Assembly: GCF_002420705.1 (NCBI RefSeq)
Contig: NZ_DIIM01000018.1
Location: 97,982-161,981, forward strand
From: Sphingobacterium sp. UBA5670
GTDB lineage: Bacteria > Bacteroidota > Bacteroidia > Sphingobacteriales > Sphingobacteriaceae
Direction: 5' to 3'
Length of the DNA: 64,000 bases
The notes beneath the pieces were generated by a model, which was given only the letters and a program-made list of their open reading frames with translations, did not search any database and had not been told where the DNA came from. Positions 25,966 through 34,658 of this stretch are shown in pieces (position 1 is the first letter of the stretch; each line of letters opens with the position of its first letter). Both the position numbers and the translations under genes were made by a program.

Positions 25966-27336
25966 TTAACGTTTTTTAAAATTGCGGTTTGTTCCTCCGG
26001 ATTTCGCTCCACCAGATTTACTCTTGCTTTTTGCCTTCGGTTTAAATCCCGAAGCACGTTGCGCCTCACGTACCTCTTTCTGTTTGATCACATATTTTTT
26101 CTCATGAAAGGCGCCTTGGTAATCGGGATTGTCTTTTCGTTTTTGATTGTCAATCTCACGTGCAATATCCTGTTTTTCCTGAAAAGGCGTTTTCTCAACA
26201 AAAACATCTTCAGGAATGGTGTAAACAGGTATGCTCTGTTTAATCAGTTTCTCTATTTTACGCACGTAATACTTCTCGGCATCATTACAGAATGTGATCG
26301 CATCCCCTTCATTGAAAGCGCGTCCAGTACGTCCAATACGATGCACATAGTCCTCGATAACGATAGGTACCTCAAAGTTAATCACATGACTCACATTAGA
26401 AACATCAAGTCCCCGTGCCGCAACATCCGTTGCAACCAAAATACGGATATTACCCTCCTTGAATGCATTGATCGAGTTTATACGTGTATTCTGGCCTTTA
26501 TTAGCATGAATGACGCGAACCTCATCTTTGCCATATTTACGTTCTAAAAAATGGAATACATTGTCGGCAACTTGTTTTGTTTTGCAGAAAACGATCAATC
26601 GGCTAAAAGCTTCATCATCTTTCAATAGATGCTGTAATAAATTCAACTTTGTCTTTTGATTCGGTACAAAATACAGTGCCTGACTAACCGTTTTTGCTGG
26701 TGTGGCCTGTTCTGATACCTCAATAACTGTCGGAAATGCTAAAAAATCACCTGCAATTTTGCGAACGAGTTCACTCATTGTTGCCGAGAACAATAGGTTT
26801 TGACGTTTTCTCGGAACAATTTCCAATACGCGATGAATCTTACTAATAAACCCCATGTCCATCATCTTATCAGCTTCATCCAAGACCAAAAATTTGAGTG
26901 ATTTAACGACAATATGCCCTTCCAAGTACAAGTCCAAGAATCTACCTGGTGTTGCAACGATAATATCTACCCCCTTCTCGAGCGTCTCTATTTGAGTTTT
27001 TGGGCCAAGTCCACCGTAGAGTACCACTGAACGCAAATCAAGATAGGTAGAAAACAGTTGAATATTTTCTTCGATCTGCATGGCCAGTTCTCTTGTAGGT
27101 GTCAAAATCAAAGCACGCGCATCATTTCCCTGAGCATACTTTAGTTTCATCAGCATGGGCAACACAAATGCCGCCGTTTTTCCAGTTCCAGTCTGAGCGA
27201 TTCCCATCACATCCTGCCCGGCCAATATTGGAGTAATTGCCTTTTCTTGGATCTCTGTCGGCTGTTCATACCCCGCCTCCGCTATCGCATTTAAGATCTG
27301 TTTATTGAATTTAAAATTTTCAAATGATTGCTGCAT
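25966..27336 (-). CDS. DEAD-box ATP-dependent RNA helicase
   Basis: The protein of about 456 residues has all the DEAD-box motifs: the Q motif (GYEQPTEIQEKAI), AQTGTGKT, PTRELA, ATPGR, DEAD, SAT, DVAARGLDV and HRIGRTGR. A Lys/Arg/Gly-rich tail follows (KPKAKSKSKSGGAKSGG). These helicases act in ribosome assembly, RNA decay or cold adaptation. I take the ATG at 27336. A start at 27396 would put the promoter motif at 27341-27348 inside the gene. Confidence 0.94.
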   Translation of the reverse strand: MQQSFENFKFNKQILNAIAEAGYEQPTEIQEKAITPILAGQDVMGIAQTGTGKTAAFVLPMLMKLKYAQGNDARALILTPTRELAMQIEENIQLFSTYLDLRSVVLYGGLGPKTQIETLEKGVDIIVATPGRFLDLYLEGHIVVKSLKFLVLDEADKMMDMGFISKIHRVLEIVPRKRQNLLFSATMSELVRKIAGDFLAFPTVIEVSEQATPAKTVSQALYFVPNQKTKLNLLQHLLKDDEAFSRLIVFCKTKQVADNVFHFLERKYGKDEVRVIHANKGQNTRINSINAFKEGNIRILVATDVAARGLDVSNVSHVINFEVPIVIEDYVHRIGRTGRAFNEGDAITFCNDAEKYYVRKIEKLIKQSIPVYTIPEDVFVEKTPFQEKQDIAREIDNQKRKDNPDYQGAFHEKKYVIKQKEVREAQRASGFKPKAKSKSKSGGAKSGGTNRNFKKR

Positions 27337-27340
27337 TTTG

Positions 27341-27348
27341 CAAAGATA
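27341..27348 (-). promoter_or_regulatory. -7 promoter element for the helicase gene
   Basis: The minus strand reads TATCTTTG, a perfect TAnnTTTG match that ends only 4 bases before the ATG at 27336. If used, the mRNA would be leaderless or nearly so. Confidence 0.45.
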
Positions 27349-27512
27349 AGGAAAAGAGTCCATTTGACTTTCCTTGACAACCAATACGGTACACATTTAC
27401 TTTTAATTGACATAAAAATTGGCAAATAGCATATTATAAAGTCTAATATTTTGGTTTTTAAGAGAATTAAAGCATTTTTGTACTGTATAAACAAACTTTT
27501 TATCAGGTTGAT

Positions 27513-29651
27513 ATGAAAAAATTATGGATGTGTTTGTTGTTCATCACAACAAGCTTTGCTGCATTTGCCGACGAGGGAATGTGGTTTTTAATGTATCTAA
27601 AGCGTCTGAATGAGTCAGATATGCAGAAAAAAGGGCTTCGTTTAAGTGCCGAAGAAATCTACAGCATTAACCACTCTAGCTTAAAAGATGCGATCGTACA
27701 ATTCAATGGTGGCTGTACTGCTGAGATCGTTTCTGATCAAGGCTTAGTATTCACCAACCACCACTGTGGATATGGTGCTATTGCAGAACTTTCCACACCA
27801 GAAAATGATCATTTAACAAATGGTTTCTGGGCCAAATCCAAAAATGAAGAACTGAAACCTAAATCGTTGTCGGTTCGCTTTTTTGTGCGTATGGATGATG
27901 TTTCAAAACGGATCTTAGGATTGGTTAACAACAAAATGGCAGAAGATGAACGCAAAAAAATCATTGCTGCTGAAATTGCTAAAATCCAACAGGAAAATAG
28001 CGAAAATGGCAAGTATGTGGTTGAAGTAAAATCGTTCTACCAAGGCAATGAGTATTATTATTTTGTATACCAAGATTACAACGACGTCCGCTTGGTAGGA
28101 ACACCTCCAAATAGTATTGGAAAATTTGGTGGTGATACAGATAACTGGGAATGGCCACGTCATACGGGAGATTTCTCAATTTTCCGTGTTTACGCTGATA
28201 AAAATGGTAATCCAGCAGAATATGCACAAGACAATGTTCCTTTGAAACCTAAACATTTCTTACCTGTTAGCTTAAAAGGTGTTCAAGAAGGAGATTTCGC
28301 GATGATCTTGGGCTATCCCGGTCGTACCAATCGTTGGATGCCTTCTGGAGGAATCAATCAGAACGTTAAATTCGCTTATCCAGCTTGGGTAGAAGCTTCT
28401 AAAACAGGTATGGATGCCATGAAAAAATTCATGGATCAGGACCAAGCTGTAAAATTGAACTATGCTTCTAAATACTCTCAAGTAGCCAATTACTGGAAAA
28501 ACCGTCAAGGAATGATTGATGCATTGACATTACATAAAACGGCAGAGTCGAAAGCAAAAGATGAAGCTAAATTTGACAAATGGGCAAATAAAGGCCCCAA
28601 CAAAGCAGAATACGGTGATGTCATCAAAACAATCAATGAGTTTTACGCTGCTACAAACGAGAAAGCTCGACATGACAACTATTTAATGGGCATGTTGCGT
28701 TCCAGTGCAATTGCAGCCTTACCTTACACAATCGGATCGGGTTTAGAAGTATATGCAGCTGGAGATGAAGCAAGAAGAAGTGCGATCCTTCCACGCTTAA
28801 AATCTGCTATCGATGCGGGGTACGAGAAAATGTATATGCCGCTAGAAGAGCAAGTATTAATTGATGAATTGAATCTTTACGCTAAAAAAGCAGGCAATAT
28901 TGCACCATATATTGCAGAATTGGCAGCTAAAAATAATGGTGACTTTACTGCTTATGTCAAAGAATCTGTGAAGAATAGTATTTTTGCATCTGCTGAACGT
29001 CTGAACAATTACTTGGAAACTCCTAACGCTGAAATTTTAGCAAATGATCCATTGTATAAGCTTTCTTCGGCTTTATTGAACAGATACCGTCAAGTAGATC
29101 CTAGTTGGAAAGCCCAAGACGATAAATTTGAAGGCGCGTACCGTAAATATGTTGCCGGAGTACTGGCTTCAAATCCAAAAGGTAAGTTCTATCCAGATGC
29201 GAACAGTACTTTACGTTTAACGTATGGTTCGATCAAAGGCTTACCACAAGACCCTCGTAACGACGCTGACAGAAACTTTTATACGACGTTAAAAGGTACC
29301 ATAGCGAAGTACAAAAAAGGTGATGAAGAGTTCGATTTGCCACAGCGTTTGATGGATCTGTACAATAATAAGGACTATGGCCGTTATGCAGATAAAAAAG
29401 GACATTTACCAGTAAACTTCCTAAGTGACAACGATATAACAGGCGGAAACTCGGGATCACCAGTAATAAATGGCAACGGAGAATTAATTGGCCTAGCTTT
29501 TGATGGTAACATTGAAGCAATGGCTGGTGATGTGATCTTCGACCATAAGCTACAACGTACAATTTCAGTTGACATCCGTTATGTATTATTTATCATCGAT
29601 AAATTTGCAGGTGCGACCAACATTATTGACGAACTAAAGATTGTTGAATAG
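27513..29651 (+). CDS. S46 family dipeptidyl-peptidase (DPP7/DPP11-like)
   Basis: The 712-residue secreted serine peptidase has a signal peptide (about 1-19). The catalytic triad is His84 (TNHHCGYGAI), Asp220 (WPRHTGDFS) and Ser647 (GGNSGSPV). S46 enzymes remove N-terminal dipeptides in the periplasm. The position matching the Arg that gives DPP11 its acidic preference, 18 residues after the Ser, is Gly665 (AFDGN). This suggests DPP7-like preference for hydrophobic P1 residues. It is a single gene followed by the histone-like gene. Confidence 0.94.
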   Translation: MKKLWMCLLFITTSFAAFADEGMWFLMYLKRLNESDMQKKGLRLSAEEIYSINHSSLKDAIVQFNGGCTAEIVSDQGLVFTNHHCGYGAIAELSTPENDHLTNGFWAKSKNEELKPKSLSVRFFVRMDDVSKRILGLVNNKMAEDERKKIIAAEIAKIQQENSENGKYVVEVKSFYQGNEYYYFVYQDYNDVRLVGTPPNSIGKFGGDTDNWEWPRHTGDFSIFRVYADKNGNPAEYAQDNVPLKPKHFLPVSLKGVQEGDFAMILGYPGRTNRWMPSGGINQNVKFAYPAWVEASKTGMDAMKKFMDQDQAVKLNYASKYSQVANYWKNRQGMIDALTLHKTAESKAKDEAKFDKWANKGPNKAEYGDVIKTINEFYAATNEKARHDNYLMGMLRSSAIAALPYTIGSGLEVYAAGDEARRSAILPRLKSAIDAGYEKMYMPLEEQVLIDELNLYAKKAGNIAPYIAELAAKNNGDFTAYVKESVKNSIFASAERLNNYLETPNAEILANDPLYKLSSALLNRYRQVDPSWKAQDDKFEGAYRKYVAGVLASNPKGKFYPDANSTLRLTYGSIKGLPQDPRNDADRNFYTTLKGTIAKYKKGDEEFDLPQRLMDLYNNKDYGRYADKKGHLPVNFLSDNDITGGNSGSPVINGNGELIGLAFDGNIEAMAGDVIFDHKLQRTISVDIRYVLFIIDKFAGATNIIDELKIVE

Positions 29652-29769
29652 TTTTTTTTAAGCTTTTTCGATAAAAAAAAACGAAATTTATTTTCTATTT
29701 GATTCGTTTTTGTATATTTAAGGAGTGTTTAGGAAAAACCATAAAAACTAAAATTATAATTATAAAAAA

Positions 29770-29949
29770 ATGGAAAACTACGTAAAATTAAAAGAGTTAG
29801 TAGCTTCTATCGAAGCTGATGCAGACAAGTTCTTCAACAATGGTAATTCTGCAGCTGGTACACGTGTACGTAAAGGATTACAAGAGATCAAAACCTTAGC
29901 ACAAGAAATTCGTAACGAAGTTACTGCTAAGAAAAACGACGGAAAATAG
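29770..29949 (+). CDS. Histone H1-like small protein
   Basis: This 59-residue open reading frame begins MENYVKLKELVASIEADADKF with charged, helical sequence through to EIRNEVTAKKNDGK. It resembles the short histone H1/Hc1-like family common in Bacteroidota, with AGTRVRKGLQEIK in the middle. It may bind DNA, but the lysine-rich tail is very short. It has its own terminator immediately after it and is separated from the S46 gene by about 120 bp. Confidence 0.85.
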   Translation: MENYVKLKELVASIEADADKFFNNGNSAAGTRVRKGLQEIKTLAQEIRNEVTAKKNDGK

Positions 29950-29973
29950 TCTTTTCGGAGTAAACATAAAAAG

Positions 29974-29993
29974 GGCCTTTCAAATGAAAGGCC
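29974..29993. terminator. Terminator after the histone-like gene
   Basis: GGCCTTTC (29974-29981) pairs with GAAAGGCC (29986-29993), followed by eight T. A-runs on the other side mean it could also end the minus-strand GLPGLI transcript about 100 bp away. Confidence 0.87.
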
Positions 29994-30089
29994 TTTTTTT
30001 TGAAAGTTCCTGCTGTTATTGGCCAGAAAAACCTTCAGTTCGCTTACATCGTTATTGCCGTCTACGAAATCATGAAGTTTTTTTGATCT

Positions 30090-30881
30090 TTACAGAAATG
30101 TGCAAGCCATCACTAAGTTATAGATCTTTATCCCCAAATAATCCCCGAAAGAGGCTTTCAGTTTATCATAAACCTGCTGCCTGGTTAGGGGCTTATCTTT
30201 CTTCTTTAATAACGTTGCCGATGAAGGATTTACAGCGCCCAATTCCACCTTCGTTGCAAACATGTTGTAATGCAGCTCTGGAACGGCCAAACCAAGGATC
30301 ATTCCCGGTAATCCATTAAAGGCTGAGGGGCCGCCTGAAACAGGGATCTGATCCGTATAAAAAGCGACGGCATAGATGGAATCCAGTACAAGTCCGTTGG
30401 CCCGACGGCATGGGTAACCTGCGATTTCACGGTATTCATTCGTAATTTTCCACTTGATCTTTAATGTTGAATCGGTTATGACAACACGCTCGCCACCTAA
30501 TTCAAAAACAGAATTAAATGCTTTATTTTTCAGATTCTGATAGCCGCTTATCCCCGACTCAAAAATTCCAGAACGCATCAACCCGGTAACAACATCCGAA
30601 TATTCTTCAGGAATATGCTCATAGAGGACCTCATCATTGGAAAAGGTCAGTTTCTTTTTCAGCACCTGATTTTCTGGAATCTGACCCATCATTTCTCTGA
30701 TGGAGTTACGCGTATCCTCGTCTTTTGCATATGTTGCATAGCGTTTGAGCAGGTTTTTAAGAAATACAGTCTTGTCATAGGTAATTGTTCCTTGTGTAGG
30801 AAAATAAGCATATTGTCCAAAAGCTGTGGCTCCCCAGAATAAGGCCAGCAATAGGACGAGTAAATTTTTGATATCTTTCAT
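30090..30881 (-). CDS. GLPGLI family protein (copy 1)
   Basis: The 263-residue exported protein has a signal peptide (about 1-22) and the name-giving motif as NGLPGMILGLAVP near residue 190. KWKITNEYREIAGYPCRRANG is another conserved block. The family's function is unknown. It starts 1 base after the outer-membrane barrel gene ends, so both are made together. It is a paralogue of the protein encoded at 33852-34640. Confidence 0.92.
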   Translation of the reverse strand: MKDIKNLLVLLLALFWGATAFGQYAYFPTQGTITYDKTVFLKNLLKRYATYAKDEDTRNSIREMMGQIPENQVLKKKLTFSNDEVLYEHIPEEYSDVVTGLMRSGIFESGISGYQNLKNKAFNSVFELGGERVVITDSTLKIKWKITNEYREIAGYPCRRANGLVLDSIYAVAFYTDQIPVSGGPSAFNGLPGMILGLAVPELHYNMFATKVELGAVNPSSATLLKKKDKPLTRQQVYDKLKASFGDYLGIKIYNLVMACTFL

Positions 30882-30882
30882 T

Positions 30883-33600
30883 TTATTTCGATTTTACGAG
30901 CATTTTATTGATTTCCCAAGTGAGCTTAACCATATAATATCTGCTGATTGTATTGTATCGGCGTTCAGTAAGCAATGTCCCGTTTTGACTTCTGTCAAAA
31001 CCCACATTCTGTTTGAGGAGGTCATTAACCATAAAGGTCAATTCCAGCTTTTCATCTTTTCGGAACTTTTTTGACAAAGCCGGACTCAATACGAATCGTT
31101 CAAACTTTTTACTGTACACCGCCGTAGGAGCCTGATAGCTGTAGCTAAAATCTGCTCGCACAATAAATTTAGCTGGCAGAAAGTACTTTAGATTTCCTTC
31201 AGATGAAAACGTAAATCCCTTGCTATCTTCCATCGCGCCTATGGAATTATCTTGGATAAGATAGCCTGGGGACAATTCAATACCAAAGTCTAAACCCTTG
31301 GTTGTTGATCGCTGTAGACCATAATTAAGCCCATAACGTTGTACCTTGGCGTTAGCCAATACGGTATTGACGTAGTTATAATTGTTGCTGAAAGATACGG
31401 ATGGTCCGCCACCATGTCTCAATTGAAATTTTTTCCATAACTTGCCGTAGTACATTGGACTTATACTAATCTGATTGTTGCTACTGTGGTTCAAATTTCC
31501 CCAAACAAATGTAGTCTTACCCAATGAATCAATCGTTGTATTTTGCACCAGCGCATTGTTTGTACGTGAAGCGCTTAAAAAGATGCCTATAAACTTATCT
31601 TCCAATACGGAATAGGTTCTAAAGCTCAGGTTCAAATTATTGGTGTAAGATGGCTTTAGATTTTCGTTCCCTAAGTACTCATTCAAGGGATCCAAATTCG
31701 ACCGTAATGGTTGGATCTGATTTAAGGTAGGTAAACCATTCGTACCCTGATACTTCAAACTGATTGATTTATTTTTTTGAATCTCATAATTGACATCAAC
31801 CACTGGATTATATACAAAAAATGATCGTGAAAGTCTCGTATTCTCCATGCGGTTTAATTGCGACAGATTACTGTTTTCGAACTTATTTGAGACATTAACC
31901 ACGAGCTTCTCCAGAGGCTTGTAATTAAGTGCGAGATTATAGGTGTTTTTTGTCGTTTTATATAAGAAATCATTGCTATACAGACTATCCAGTCTATCAA
32001 AAGTACCAGTATTCTGATTTTTATCGAAAGACTGAACAGCGTTGTTATTTCTGTTGAAATTCAATCCATATTCGAAAGAGAGGATAATCTTTTTTGAAAT
32101 AGGTTCAGAGTATGCAAATTCTCCACCGGTGGAAAAAGAGCTATTTTTCACAAATTTCTTCTGATTGAGGGTCGAATCTCTTTCAGCAATCCCTTCTTTA
32201 TAAAATGTAAGTTTAGAAAACAAATCTTGCTCACCGTCTTGTTTATTGCCCGATGTAAAATAGTTGAATGATAACGAGCGGCCTTTCTTTTTAAATCGCC
32301 TTACATAGAGCGCTGAGGCATTATACTGTTCTGATCTGGAATCGTTCTTAAAGTTTCGCATGTTATCGTTGATCTTCTGATCAAATTGATTGACAGTGGT
32401 TGATTGTGTCTCTGAAGAACTCTTATCATGTCTTTTGTTTGCACCTGCCCAAACCGTTAAATCGGACATGGAATCGACCTTAAATTCATATTTCAAGCCA
32501 ATATTATGCTTTCTATTTTCGTTGGAGGCCAATGTGCTGCTATTGCTTGTTAATATCGTATCGCGTGCCGCATTGCGCGTGAATACACTTCGATCCAGAT
32601 CAACATCGGATCGGATATGTTTATAATCGATTCGCCAAGCATGTTTTTTGTTGGCCGTTTTATCCGAATATAAAAATCCTGTATTCAGGGATTTAGGAAC
32701 ACCTTCTCCATTAAAATTATCACCTCCGTCGTAATCTCCCCCCATGCTATTCACTTCCTCATAGCTGAGTCCGCTCTTCCCAGTGTTACTTGCAATCAAA
32801 TAAGCCGAAGCTTTAAACGATTGATTAAAGTAGTTCAAAAAGCCCTGTCCAGAGTAGAACTTATCACTACCTCCACCCACATCTACTTTTCCAAATATTC
32901 CGCGTCTAGCCTCCTCTTTGAGTTTCACGTTGATTGTCTGTGTACGTTCTCCATCATCAATACCTGTTTTCTCAGCCTTATCAGACTTCTTTTCGTAGAC
33001 CTGAATTTTGTCAACCATGTCAGAACGAATATTCCGGCTTACTAAAATTGGATCGTCACCAAAGAACTCCTCTCCGTCAACCAGCATTTTCTTTACTGTT
33101 TTCCCTTGTGCAGTAATTTTACCGGAAGCATCGACTGTAATCCCAGGCAGGACTTTCAACAAATCTTCAACTTTGGCATTTTTTTCCACTTTAAAACTTC
33201 CAGCATCATATTCCGTTGTATCGCCCTTGATACTAATGGGTACTCGCCCCATAACGATTACTTCTTCCAATAAGGTTGTGCTGCTGGTCATTCCAATAGA
33301 TAGGTTATTGTAGTGCTGCCCTGGCAAGATCTCCGTGTAATATTCACCATACTTTGGATAGGTGACAATGATAAAATATTGTCCAGTATCAGGGCGCTCA
33401 AGAGAGAACTTACCATTTTCATCCGAACGGGTAAAATTGGTCAAAATAGAATCTTTGGCTGTTAACAACATAATTGTTGCATTATGCAGCTTAAGCTGAT
33501 CTTTTACATCACTGATTTTTCCTTCAATTCGGGATTGAGCATGAACTATTCCGCAGAAACAGAATAAAATAAGTAAAAGTAGTTGCCCCACTCTTTTCAT
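30883..33600 (-). CDS. TonB-receptor-like outer membrane beta-barrel protein (copy 1)
   Basis: This 905-residue protein has a signal peptide (about 1-21), a carboxypeptidase-regulatory-like domain (about 22-110: RIEGKISDVKDQLKLHNATIMLL), a plug region (KVEDLLKVLPGITVDASGKITAQG, VDGEEFFGDDP) and a large barrel ending in aromatic strands. It resembles the OMP_b-brl_3 group found beside GLPGLI proteins. The ligand is unknown. A closely similar paralogue lies immediately upstream at 34659-37382. Confidence 0.92.
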   Translation of the reverse strand: MKRVGQLLLLILFCFCGIVHAQSRIEGKISDVKDQLKLHNATIMLLTAKDSILTNFTRSDENGKFSLERPDTGQYFIIVTYPKYGEYYTEILPGQHYNNLSIGMTSSTTLLEEVIVMGRVPISIKGDTTEYDAGSFKVEKNAKVEDLLKVLPGITVDASGKITAQGKTVKKMLVDGEEFFGDDPILVSRNIRSDMVDKIQVYEKKSDKAEKTGIDDGERTQTINVKLKEEARRGIFGKVDVGGGSDKFYSGQGFLNYFNQSFKASAYLIASNTGKSGLSYEEVNSMGGDYDGGDNFNGEGVPKSLNTGFLYSDKTANKKHAWRIDYKHIRSDVDLDRSVFTRNAARDTILTSNSSTLASNENRKHNIGLKYEFKVDSMSDLTVWAGANKRHDKSSSETQSTTVNQFDQKINDNMRNFKNDSRSEQYNASALYVRRFKKKGRSLSFNYFTSGNKQDGEQDLFSKLTFYKEGIAERDSTLNQKKFVKNSSFSTGGEFAYSEPISKKIILSFEYGLNFNRNNNAVQSFDKNQNTGTFDRLDSLYSNDFLYKTTKNTYNLALNYKPLEKLVVNVSNKFENSNLSQLNRMENTRLSRSFFVYNPVVDVNYEIQKNKSISLKYQGTNGLPTLNQIQPLRSNLDPLNEYLGNENLKPSYTNNLNLSFRTYSVLEDKFIGIFLSASRTNNALVQNTTIDSLGKTTFVWGNLNHSSNNQISISPMYYGKLWKKFQLRHGGGPSVSFSNNYNYVNTVLANAKVQRYGLNYGLQRSTTKGLDFGIELSPGYLIQDNSIGAMEDSKGFTFSSEGNLKYFLPAKFIVRADFSYSYQAPTAVYSKKFERFVLSPALSKKFRKDEKLELTFMVNDLLKQNVGFDRSQNGTLLTERRYNTISRYYMVKLTWEINKMLVKSK

Positions 33601-33649
33601 AACATGGTATTGGATAGTATATAATTATATAAGTAATAAAATTCGTGCA

Positions 33650-33657
33650 CAAAACTA
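33650..33657 (-). promoter_or_regulatory. -7 promoter element for barrel/GLPGLI copy 1
   Basis: The minus strand reads TAGTTTTG, a perfect TAnnTTTG match about 50 bases before the barrel gene's start codon. It supports separate transcription of the downstream copy. Confidence 0.45.
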
Positions 33658-33771
33658 ATATTTAGTTTCAGTTAATTTTAGTTTATAGCAAAAAAAATAC
33701 AAGAAATAAAAAGGTATTAAAAAATTAAAACAAATAACTGATTAACAATCAAATACAAATATAAAATCACA

Positions 33772-33801
33772 AAAAAAGCTCTTCAAAAGAAGAGCTTTTT
33801 T
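33772..33801 (-). terminator. Terminator after barrel/GLPGLI copy 2
   Basis: AAAAAAGCTCTTC (33772-33784) pairs perfectly with GAAGAGCTTTTTT (33789-33801) around AAAA. On the minus strand a T-run follows. It separates the two duplicated units. Confidence 0.87.
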
Positions 33802-33851
33802 ATCTAAACAGTTAGAAATAGACAACATATTGTGTGTAGCGTACACGATGT

Positions 33852-34640
33852 TTATAAATTTCCGAGTTCCATAATAAATTGAACAGTTTCTTTATTCATA
33901 TGTTGAGACAGTACACTTGTAATCTGATCCGTCATGGCCTTTCTTGTCATTCGTTTGACCTTGGTATTCTCAAATTTCTTTTTGTCCATCACAACGGTGT
34001 TGCTGAGTTCGACTTTTGTTGCAAAATAGGAAACGTGCTGACTAGGTACGACCAATCCCAAAATCATACCGGGAAGACCATTGATGGACTCTGGGCCTCC
34101 ACTGATCGGAATTTCATTGCAATAGTATCCAATAACATATATGGAATCGGGGGTAATCCCATTAGCTCTCCTGCAGTTATAACCCACGATCTCACGGTAC
34201 TCGTCTGTGATCTTCCATTTGATACGTTTCATGGAATCCTGAACGATGATTTTTTCACCAACAATATCGTTATATCTTAAAAATGAACGGTTGGTCATAT
34301 TTGAAAGTGTTGTTGCATCGAAATCTAGTGCCAGCATCATAATGTACTGCTTAATTTCTGCATCCAGACTCTCGTCTTTTACCGATTCAAACAAAGTCTC
34401 CGTCGCATTGAATTTCATTGACTTTTTTAACACGGCATTTTCCGGTAACCTCGGTATTATACGCTCAAAAAACTGTTTTGAATTATCATCGGCCTTAGCG
34501 ATGAATTTTTTACTTACGATATTCTTCATATACATCGTCTTATCGTAAGAAATGGTTCCCGATCGCCCAAATAGCACATATTGTGCTTTAAGAGCTACGG
34601 CCGAACAACAGAAAAAGAGAAAAAAGATATATTTTAACAT
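33852..34640 (-). CDS. GLPGLI family protein (copy 2)
   Basis: The 262-residue exported protein has a signal peptide (about 1-19) and the motif NGLPGMILGLVVP, plus KWKITDEYREIVGYNCRRANG. It shares its whole layout with the protein at 30090-30881. It begins 18 bases after the upstream barrel gene ends. The function is unknown; conserved pairing suggests it works with the barrel protein. Confidence 0.92.
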   Translation of the reverse strand: MLKYIFFLFFCCSAVALKAQYVLFGRSGTISYDKTMYMKNIVSKKFIAKADDNSKQFFERIIPRLPENAVLKKSMKFNATETLFESVKDESLDAEIKQYIMMLALDFDATTLSNMTNRSFLRYNDIVGEKIIVQDSMKRIKWKITDEYREIVGYNCRRANGITPDSIYVIGYYCNEIPISGGPESINGLPGMILGLVVPSQHVSYFATKVELSNTVVMDKKKFENTKVKRMTRKAMTDQITSVLSQHMNKETVQFIMELGNL

Positions 34641-34658
34641 TTTATTTCGCTTAATATT

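Noticed and set aside
26059..26547. 162-residue plus-strand reading frame.
   Set aside because: It lies entirely antisense inside the DEAD-box helicase gene, whose motifs fix the true strand.
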